The translations under genes were made by a program, and so were the position numbers. Below the pieces are notes generated by a model. It was given only the letters and a program-made list of their open reading frames with translations. It did no database searches and was not told where the DNA came from. Below are positions 1 through 5,108 of a stretch of DNA of 5,108 bases, in pieces. The stretch is from NCBI GenBank assembly GCA_947453875.1, contig CANGIH010000217.1:1-5108 (forward strand). Reading direction: 5' to 3'. Position 1 is the first letter of the stretch, and each line of letters begins with the position of its first letter. Source of the stretch: Planctomycetaceae bacterium. GTDB taxonomy: Bacteria; Planctomycetota; Planctomycetia; Pirellulales; UBA1268.

Positions 1-1534
1 GCCCGAGCCAGGCGTCGATGCAGTCAAGGATCTCCACGAGGCGGGCGTTCTCCGCACGCTCGTCGGGGCGTGAGGCGGCCGCGGCGATGTGGTCGCGGTC
101 GATCTCCCAGGGGAGGTGACGCGTGGCGACAGCGTCGGCGATGGCCGCTGGCATCGTCTCGCCGGTGCGTCGTCGGATCAGCGCGATGCAGTCGGGGCAG
201 CGGAGGAGATCGGCAAGCGCCTTGAACTCGCGCCGCCGCATCCAGGCGAAGATCGCGTGGAGCAGTTGCCAGGGGCTCGTCCGCTCCATCGTCCGCCCCG
301 CCGCATAACGACCTGTGAGCCCGGCTGCCGCCAGACGCTGTTCCAGCGCGGGGACGACCGCGGGATCGGGGACCGCGATTGTGAATTCATCGGCGGCCCG
401 CGAGGGGGCGAGATGGCGGATCCAGTGCACCACGGCGGCCGCCTCCGCGTCGGTATCATCGACGACGGCGATTGATTCGAGCGCCACGGGGATCGGGCGG
501 AATTCCCAGGCCTCGGGAATGATGCAGCCGAATTCGTCGAAGCAAGCATGGGGCTCGGGACCGATGTCGGCGGGCACGGCGACCAAGCCGTCGATCCGGC
601 CACGAACACCAGCCAGCATTTTCCGCTGCAGAGGATCGACATCGACCGTGGCCAGGAGGACGATTCGGCCTTCGAACGCCACCTCGCCCCGTTCCACGGC
701 GACGCGTCTGGCGGTTTGTCGATCCCAGAATCCGAGGCCGTCGATCTCCGCCAGATAAACCTCCTCGAGGCGGGCCAGCGCCTGCCAACGGGCGTGGTCG
801 CCGAAGCCGGGGAGCGCTTTGTCGGCGGCATCGGCCAAACTCGCGAACGACAGCGTGTTCGCGGCGAGTTCGCGGTGCATCGAGACGAGCATCCGCGCCG
901 CGTCGAGGGCGCCGGTCGCCGATGACTCGGCGGCATCGCGGAGATCCCTGCCCGCGGGAGCGGGGGTGGCATCGGGATCGTCCGCGTCGGCATCCGCATC
1001 AGCCTCGGGGGCCACCAACTCCCGATCACGCCGGGTGGCGGCCGACAGGGCCGCAACCCAGCAGAGGGTTTCGGTGGCGGTGTCGGCCAGCGGGCGGGCC
1101 GGCTCGTAGAGTTCCTCTGGAAGGGTGCCGAGTGTGACCGTCGCCGGGGGCACGATCCGCCCCCCTTTTGCCTCGGCCTTGTCGATGAGGATTTCGACAA
1201 GCCGATGCCCGGCGCCACGACCCGGCACGACGACGGTGAAGCCGGACAAATCGATGGAAGTGTCGGAGGATCCCTGCTTGCCAGCCTCCACCTCGGCGAG
1301 CAGCCAGTCGGCCGCCGAGGCGAGGATGCCGCTGCGGGCATCGAGCCAGTGAAGCGTGCAGCGGGCGGCGGGAGTGGCGTCCGCTGGGGGCGGATCGTCC
1401 GGGAAGAGCTCCTGCTGCCTGCTTGAATCGGATCGGCGGCGTGCCACGGGTGCCTTCCTGGCGTTGCGATGGCGGTCGAGCCATCCGTGTTGGGCCATCG
1501 GGTCTGGGCCGTCGCACGGTCGCCACACCCTCAT
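1..1534 (-). CDS. AddB/RexB-like PD-(D/E)XK nuclease family protein, N-terminal part (C-terminus off the left edge)
   Basis: The frame is open for 511 codons from an ATG at 1534 to the window edge, with an in-frame TAG at 1549-1547 just upstream. I read it as the N-terminal, helicase-like part of an AddB/RexB-type protein, which in other bacteria partners AddA in processing double-strand DNA ends for recombination. Conserved-looking sequence starts near residue 59 (CTLHWLDARSG), followed by VVVPGRGAGHRL (about 101-112), an LPEELYEP segment, and TIAVPDPAVVPALEQRL (from 385). TMERTSPWQLLHAIF (from 416) and LLRCPDC (443-449) resemble the second helicase-like lobe of AddB. The position where AddB proteins carry Walker A reads DARSGILAS, without GKT, so ATP binding is doubtful. 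Residues 178-189 form an Ala-Asp repeat, probably a linker. The nuclease motif and Fe-S cysteines would lie off the window and cannot be confirmed. ATG 1498 (499 codons) is an alternative start but has no Shine-Dalgarno sequence; 1534 has AGGA about 10 nt upstream. Family assignment is inference from sequence pattern. Confidence 0.72.
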   Translation of the reverse strand, partial: MRVWRPCDGPDPMAQHGWLDRHRNARKAPVARRRSDSSRQQELFPDDPPPADATPAARCTLHWLDARSGILASAADWLLAEVEAGKQGSSDTSIDLSGFTVVVPGRGAGHRLVEILIDKAEAKGGRIVPPATVTLGTLPEELYEPARPLADTATETLCWVAALSAATRRDRELVAPEADADADADDPDATPAPAGRDLRDAAESSATGALDAARMLVSMHRELAANTLSFASLADAADKALPGFGDHARWQALARLEEVYLAEIDGLGFWDRQTARRVAVERGEVAFEGRIVLLATVDVDPLQRKMLAGVRGRIDGLVAVPADIGPEPHACFDEFGCIIPEAWEFRPIPVALESIAVVDDTDAEAAAVVHWIRHLAPSRAADEFTIAVPDPAVVPALEQRLAAAGLTGRYAAGRTMERTSPWQLLHAIFAWMRRREFKALADLLRCPDCIALIRRRTGETMPAAIADAVATRHLPWEIDRDHIAAAASRPDERAENARLVEILDCIDAWLG

Positions 1535-1559
1535 CCCCCACCATTCCTACGGGGGAGAG
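1530..1559 (-). promoter_or_regulatory. Hairpin over the likely ribosome binding site and start codon of the leftward AddB-like gene
   Basis: CTC-A-TCCCCC (1530-1539) faces GGGGGA-GAG (1551-1559). In the minus-strand transcript this gives a nine-pair stem with one bulged U and an 11-nt loop. The loop contains the AGGA that would act as ribosome binding site, and the start codon at 1534 lies in the 3' arm. The pairing is seen directly; a role in limiting translation is inference. If translation starts at 1498 instead, the hairpin would simply be in the leader. Confidence 0.35.
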
Positions 1560-1583
1560 AAGTTTAGCAGGCGGCGGCAGCGG

Positions 1584-1617
1584 GACTGATAGATTCAGTC
1601 GTCACAGCATGGACTGA
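1584..1617. promoter_or_regulatory. Perfect dyad GACTGA-N5-TCAGTC plus a third half-site in the divergent intergenic region
   Basis: GACTGA (1584-1589) and TCAGTC (1595-1600) are perfect inverted copies around a 5-bp spacer. The same hexamer, preceded by G in both direct copies, recurs at 1612-1617. Three half-sites in 34 bp between divergent genes look like an operator for a dimeric repressor or activator. A weak minus-strand -10-like TAAACT (1566-1561) would put the dyad over that gene's -35 region. No regulator gene is visible in the window. Alternatively, the dyad could form a short stem in the leader of the rightward gene. Confidence 0.35.
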
Positions 1618-1654
1618 AATGGCGGAAACCTCGACGCTGGGTGGGAGAACACCG

Positions 1655-2935
1655 ATGGGGCGATTGGCTGTCATCCTCCGGTCCTGCATCCTCTACGCCA
1701 TCGTCGCTCCGGCGCTTCCGGTCGCCGCCGCCGACGGCGGGGATCCGCCGGCCGATCTCCCGGTAAGGGCCATCGGCTATACCGAGCATGCCACGGCGCT
1801 CCCGGGCGGCCGATTGGCCAATGTCTCCACAGGCCGGGCGATGCTCCTCGAGCCGGGTGGCCAGCCACTTCCCCTTGCCGCCGACCTCGCCGAGGAGCCG
1901 GGCAGTTGGACGCAGTTCGTCGGCTGGTTTCCCGATGGCCAGACAGCCATCATCGGCCGGGGCTGGGAAAGCGAGGCCAACGCCCGGTGGGAGGAGGAGC
2001 AGAGGGAGTTCCGCTTCCGTGCCGACGACTGGCGCTATGACACCCATCTGCTCGATCTTGCCACCGGCCGGGCAGAGAACGTCACCGCCGTCGAGCGGGT
2101 GAGCTTTTACAACACCAGCGTCTTTCCCTGGCCGGGGGATCCGGGGCGGCTCGGGTTCACGGCGCTTATCGACGGCATCTCGAAACCGTTTGCGATGGAC
2201 CGCGACGGCAGGAACAAGACCGACCTCGCCCGTGACTCAAAGGGATTTTCCTACGGCTTCTCCGGATCACCCGACGGCAAGCGGATCGCCTACCACGAGA
2301 ACTACCAGGTCTGGCTTGCTGATGCCGACGGTTGCAACCGGACGAAGATCGACACCGGGCATCGGTTCAATTTCGCGCCGGCATGGTCGCCTGATAGTCA
2401 GTGGCTCCTGTTTGTCTCGGGGGAGCATTACGATTGCCATCCGCATGTCGTCCGTGCCGACGGCACGGGCTTGAGCAAGATCGGCGATCGCAACGGCTAC
2501 CGGGGCGTGATGGAGTTTCTCGATGTCCCCGACTTCCACGGAGGATCGAGCGACGTGCCGGTGTGGTCTGAGGATGGCCGCTCCGTGTTCTTCACGGCAC
2601 GCGTTATGAACGTGGACGGCGGGGCGGACTCGGTGGAGCTGTTTCGGGTGGTTCTCGGGGAGGGGGCGGCGGCTGAACGCCTCACGACCTCATCCCCGGG
2701 GGCGCTCCACTACCATCCGCGGCCGTCGCCCGACGGCGACTGGCTTCTCTACGGCTCGCATCGTGATGTGGCGGGAGGCGGGAGGGCGAGGAATCTCTTC
2801 GCCAGACGCCTCGCCGACGGCCTCGAAGTGCAGCTGACGCATCTCCCGCCAGGGCAGGCGGCGATGCATGGCCACTGGCAGCCGGTGAACGTGCCCCCTG
2901 GGCCGGCGATCGGGGCGACGCCGCAGCGGCATTGA
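1655..2935 (+). CDS. Exported TolB/PD40-type six-bladed beta-propeller protein
   Basis: This complete gene encodes 426 residues. ATG 1655 is preferred over the in-frame ATG 1619: it has GGGAG seven bases upstream, and it puts a typical signal peptide at the N-terminus, with Arg3, a hydrophobic stretch from about residue 10 to 23, and a likely cleavage in PVAAAD (22-27). The mature part carries PD40/WD40-like blades, each with an SPDG-type turn: WFPDG (91-95), PWPGDPGR (158-165), GSPDGKR (204-210), AWSPDSQW (243-250), VWSEDGR (303-309) and PSPDGDW (357-363). Their spacing of about 40-68 residues fits a six-bladed propeller. Related TolB-like proteins are periplasmic binding scaffolds, and some propellers of similar build are lyases; no catalytic domain outside the propeller is seen. 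Histidine-rich loops (H214, H258, H262, H264, H295, H352, H354, H405, H407) are notable. The substrate or partner cannot be named. The gene stands alone, divergent from the AddB-like gene and 170 bp before the adhesin gene. Confidence 0.85.
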   Translation: MGRLAVILRSCILYAIVAPALPVAAADGGDPPADLPVRAIGYTEHATALPGGRLANVSTGRAMLLEPGGQPLPLAADLAEEPGSWTQFVGWFPDGQTAIIGRGWESEANARWEEEQREFRFRADDWRYDTHLLDLATGRAENVTAVERVSFYNTSVFPWPGDPGRLGFTALIDGISKPFAMDRDGRNKTDLARDSKGFSYGFSGSPDGKRIAYHENYQVWLADADGCNRTKIDTGHRFNFAPAWSPDSQWLLFVSGEHYDCHPHVVRADGTGLSKIGDRNGYRGVMEFLDVPDFHGGSSDVPVWSEDGRSVFFTARVMNVDGGADSVELFRVVLGEGAAAERLTTSSPGALHYHPRPSPDGDWLLYGSHRDVAGGGRARNLFARRLADGLEVQLTHLPPGQAAMHGHWQPVNVPPGPAIGATPQRH

Positions 2936-3105
2936 GGGGTATGCCCGTCCCGGTCCCTCGTTTTCCCCCCGCGCCGGCGGCGGGTGGCGCGACCGCTGCC
3001 AGCGGAGCGCCAAATCGTTGCGGCCAAACGAGTTCCGATTACGCTAGACGCGTTCAAAAGCGAGGGCTCAAGGACGGAGTCCGGGACGAATTCAGGAATC
3101 CAACC
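2936..3105. other. Intergenic region with small hairpins, no clear terminator
   Basis: This 170-bp gap separates two genes on the same strand. It holds three short hairpins: CGCGCC/GGCGCG (2970-2975 with 2986-2991), CCGCT/AGCGG (2993-2997 with 3001-3005, loop of 3) and TCGTTG/CAAACGA (3015-3031, one bulge). None is followed by a T tract, so an intrinsic terminator cannot be claimed, although the cluster could slow polymerase or stabilise the upstream mRNA's 3' end. I see no small gene with a convincing start and codon pattern here. Confidence 0.4.
3018..3045 (+). promoter_or_regulatory. Weak candidate promoter for the surface protein gene
   Basis: TTGCGG (3018-3023) and TACGCT (3040-3045) are separated by 16 bp and are the best sigma-70-like pair in the gap. 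Transcription would start near 3052, leaving a leader of about 54 nt before ATG 3106. Both hexamers are poor matches, the -35 overlaps one of the small hairpins, and planctomycete promoter consensus is not well known to me, so this is only a candidate. Confidence 0.2.
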
Positions 3106-5108
3106 ATGGCGTGGCTCGGCCGGTCGATCCGACGACAAGGAACATCGACGCTCATGGCCCGCCTGTTCGGCAGGCGGAGAGTTGGAGGGGGGGGACGGGG
3201 CGGATTTGCCGTCGAACAACTCGAGGGTCGTCAGCTCCTTGCGATCACGGTCACCCGAGACAACCTCGCCGACTACCGGGTGGGGGCCGACTACGTCTTC
3301 TCCGATCCGACGAGCATCACGGTCGCCCCGAACGTCGTCATCGATGCCGCCGGCGGCAGGATCACGCTCAGCGCGCCTGCGATCTCGATCGGCGACGGGG
3401 CGAAACTGCTCTCCAAGGGCAACGGTGGCGCGGCCGACGGGGCGATCACGCTCAAGGCCGCCAATCAGACGACGACCACTCCGCTCTCCCTGATCAATCA
3501 GTTTTACGCCAACTTCGCGTCGGCCGCAGGGCAGACCGCTTCGATTGACCTCGGCAAGGGCGCGACGATCGCCGGCGGCAACGTGAGCCTCGATGTCGTC
3601 TCGGGCGACGCGCTGCCGCAGTGGTGGCAGGATGCGGTCGGATTTCCCGTCGCCGGCGTCTTGCTCAAGCAGGCGTCCAACGCGCTCAACCACATCCTCG
3701 CCCTTCCGGTGTCGATCGTCATCAAGCAGCCCGAGTCGAGGATCGTGGTCTCCGAGGATGTGTCGATCACCGGTTCGGGGAGCGTGGTGCTCGATGCCAA
3801 GGCCGTGGCCCAGGCCGACGCGCGTGCCCGTTGGTCGGTGGTGATGGACTATCTGCAAAAGAAACTACCGAAGACCTCGACGAACTTCAGCTTCGCCGGT
3901 GGGGTGGCCTACAGCGACGTCCGGTCGAGCGTGAGCGTCGCGTCGGGAGCGAGCGTCGTCTCGACCGGGGGCGACGTCGAGGTGACGTCGGATATCGTCA
4001 ATTCGACGACGATGAAGGCCCGCGTCTATCTCAACCAGGGGATGAATCCGACCAATCCGAACAACGTCGCCTTCTCCGCCGCGGTCACGGTGCAGAACTC
4101 GACGTCGACGGTGATTCTCGCCGCCGGGTCGACGATCCATGCCGCCGACTCGGTCGAGGTGAAGGCCACCGGCACCGACACGAACGTCGTTCGCCCCAAG
4201 ACCTCCTCCTACAAGGATGGCCTCGTCGGGATCACGGCCGGAGTCGCGGTGGGAAGCTCGATCGTCGAGGTGTTCGCCAACGGCACGATCCGGGCCGACG
4301 GGTCGGCCCCGGCAAGTCCGCTCGTCGTCGATCCGGCCACGACCGTCGATTTTTCCACCAGCACGATCCGGCTCCCTTCGGCGACCACCCTCGCCACCGG
4401 CGACGCAGTCGTCTATTCGGTCCGTGGAGGAGCGGCGATCCCGGGCCTCGATGACGGGGCCACTTACTACTGCATCGTCGGTGCCGACAAGATGAGCTTC
4501 CGCCTGGCGGCCACGCCGGCTGACGCCAGAGCAGCGATGCCGAAGGCGATCGACTTCGGCTCCGGCTTCCCCACGATCGCCGGCACCGGATCGAAGGGGA
4601 CGTTGCCGGTGGTGTCGGTCACCGCCGCCCTCGACGACACGATCGACCTCGACGCCACCACCTGGCCCGATGGGTCGTCATTCGTGGATGGCGAGATGAT
4701 CACCTACCGGGCCGTCGCCGGACGGTTCCTAGGCCGTAACGACGCCAGCGGCCAGCTTGTCGGACCGCTCGCCGACGGCGGCAGCTTTCGGATCAAAGTG
4801 CTGCCCCGCGATGCCGGTGCGACCACGACGCGCATCCAACTCCTCGACGCCGTCGATCCGGCGAACAGACCGATCGACCTCAATGACGCGTCCCACTTCG
4901 TCACCGCCGATGGCACCTGGCTGCGGGTCAACGAGTTCGATCCCGACATGGGACAGGTGAACTTCACCTTCCCAGCCGCGAAGGATGGCGTGATCGATCC
5001 CCCCCCGTTGCAGAACGACGCCGTGCGGGCGCTGGCCAACGCGGCTGCGCTCCGCTACGTCGAGGGCTTCGGGGCCTCCGTGCCCGCGCTCGTGAACGGC
5101 ACGACCTA
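3106..5108 (+). CDS. Large LEPR-XLL-type beta-helical surface/adhesin-like protein, N-terminal part (continues off the right edge)
   Basis: The frame is open for 667 codons from ATG 3106 to the window edge without a stop. The start has AGGA eight bases upstream; ATG 3154 (17th codon, AAGGAA 11 bases upstream) is an alternative. The N-terminus is Arg/Gly-rich and ends in VEQLEGRQLLA (36-46), a variant of the LEPR-XLL motif found near the N-terminus of very large planctomycete surface proteins; its exact role is unknown, and no ordinary hydrophobic signal peptide is present. From about residue 47 the sequence is Ala/Gly/Thr/Val/Asp-rich short beta strands, such as GAITLKA and GGNVSLDVV, as expected of a right-handed beta-helix. 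Units of about 55-60 residues start near 261, 321 and 374, each with the pattern hydrophobic-A-x-V-x-x-S then a V-x-V/A-x-G-x-x-I turn. Two copies of another repeat follow (414-490 and 505-598). A hydrophobic, less repetitive insertion lies at 169-205. Probable role: secreted or cell-surface adhesion or matrix protein; ligand unknown. Confidence 0.85.
   Translation, partial: MAWLGRSIRRQGTSTLMARLFGRRRVGGGGRGGFAVEQLEGRQLLAITVTRDNLADYRVGADYVFSDPTSITVAPNVVIDAAGGRITLSAPAISIGDGAKLLSKGNGGAADGAITLKAANQTTTTPLSLINQFYANFASAAGQTASIDLGKGATIAGGNVSLDVVSGDALPQWWQDAVGFPVAGVLLKQASNALNHILALPVSIVIKQPESRIVVSEDVSITGSGSVVLDAKAVAQADARARWSVVMDYLQKKLPKTSTNFSFAGGVAYSDVRSSVSVASGASVVSTGGDVEVTSDIVNSTTMKARVYLNQGMNPTNPNNVAFSAAVTVQNSTSTVILAAGSTIHAADSVEVKATGTDTNVVRPKTSSYKDGLVGITAGVAVGSSIVEVFANGTIRADGSAPASPLVVDPATTVDFSTSTIRLPSATTLATGDAVVYSVRGGAAIPGLDDGATYYCIVGADKMSFRLAATPADARAAMPKAIDFGSGFPTIAGTGSKGTLPVVSVTAALDDTIDLDATTWPDGSSFVDGEMITYRAVAGRFLGRNDASGQLVGPLADGGSFRIKVLPRDAGATTTRIQLLDAVDPANRPIDLNDASHFVTADGTWLRVNEFDPDMGQVNFTFPAAKDGVIDPPPLQNDAVRALANAAALRYVEGFGASVPALVNGTT
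3187..3194 (+). repeat. G8 homopolymer tract in the 5' coding part of the surface protein gene
   Basis: Eight consecutive G, flanked by GGA and ACGGGG, code for the glycines at residues 28-30, just before the LEGRQLL motif. Any gain or loss of one G would take the downstream frame out of register with either candidate start. The tract is plain in the sequence; slippage in vivo is inference. Confidence 0.6.
4345..4899 (+). repeat. Two diverged tandem copies of an IDL...DG...TYY-type repeat within the surface protein
   Basis: The first copy (4345-4566) runs from VDFSTSTIRL through TGDAVVYSV and GLDDGATYYCIV to FRLAATPADA and AIDFGSG. The second (4618-4899) runs from VTAALDDTIDL through DGEMITYRAV and GPLADGGSFRIKVL to RIQLLDAVDPA and PIDLNDASHF. 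The order strand, (D)G-x-x-(V/I)-x-Y, x-L-x-DG-x-x-(Y/F), L-x-A/D, and IDL/IDF is the same in both. Such modules recur in giant bacterial beta-strand-repeat adhesins. The DNA is too diverged for recent duplication. Confidence 0.5.
4999..5006 (+). repeat. C8 homopolymer tract in the surface protein gene
   Basis: Eight consecutive C encode part of Asp-Pro-Pro-Pro (residues 631-634 region). The reading frame stays open on both sides with the same composition, so the length given here is consistent with an intact gene. Confidence 0.5.

Noticed and set aside
178..1341. Long minus-strand open frame of 387 codons rich in Pro, Arg and Ser
   Set aside because: It overlaps the AddB-like gene in another frame, has low-complexity P/R/S composition typical of GC-rich out-of-frame translation, and shows no domain pattern.
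1609..1617. Two-codon open frame ATG GAC TGA just before ATG 1619
   Set aside because: Too short to argue for a regulatory uORF, and its GACTGA is better explained as part of the repeated half-site.
1619..1654. Twelve-codon N-terminal extension of the propeller protein from ATG 1619
   Set aside because: It has no ribosome binding site and would bury the signal peptide behind 15 polar residues; ATG 1655 has both a good site and a normal signal peptide.
2970..3031. Intrinsic terminator after the propeller gene
   Set aside because: The hairpins are short and none has a T tract on either strand.
2749..3858. 369-codon minus-strand open frame opposite the propeller gene end and the adhesin start
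   Set aside because: Its Arg/Asp/Gly/His-rich composition is that of a reverse shadow of a GC-rich gene, and it overlaps two well-supported genes.
3621..4454. 277-codon plus-strand open frame within the adhesin gene
   Set aside because: It is Arg/Gly/Asp-rich shadow translation in another frame; the continuous beta-helix frame explains the sequence.
1..5108. CRISPR array, tRNA, rRNA, insertion sequence or phage attachment site
   Set aside because: No regularly spaced repeats, tRNA-like cloverleaf, rRNA sequence, transposase or terminal inverted repeats could be seen.

Overview
The window looks like a piece of a Planctomycetota chromosome, probably of the Pirellulales type. The evidence is high G+C with G/C-rich third codon positions, an exported beta-propeller protein of a kind common in that phylum, and above all a large surface-type protein with an N-terminal LEPR-XLL-class motif (here LEGRQLL), which is close to diagnostic for planctomycetes. 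The assignment rests on recognition, not on a database search.

Layout. Positions 1-1534 (minus strand) hold the N-terminal 511 codons of an AddB/RexB-like recombinational nuclease-helicase protein, whose C-terminus lies beyond the left edge. Positions 1535-1654 form a short divergent intergenic region with a perfect 6-bp dyad, a third copy of its half-site, and a strong hairpin over the likely start of the leftward gene. Positions 1655-2935 (plus strand) hold a complete exported TolB/PD40-type beta-propeller protein of 426 residues. Positions 2936-3105 are a 170-bp intergenic stretch with several small hairpins and a weak candidate promoter. Positions 3106 to the right edge (plus strand) hold the first 667 codons of a large beta-helical, adhesin-like surface protein.

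Function. The three genes do not form an evident pathway. The leftward gene is probably a house-keeping DNA-repair function. The two rightward genes both encode proteins expected outside the cytoplasm, but they are separated by 170 bp and need not be co-transcribed. The two edge genes have no complete reading frame inside the window and were found by translating the remaining frames by hand.

No clear new multi-gene system is visible. The points most worth a second look are the eight-base G tract just upstream of the sorting-type motif in the surface protein gene, the degenerate Walker A region of the AddB-like protein, the histidine-rich conserved-looking loops of the propeller protein, and the dyad in the divergent promoter region.
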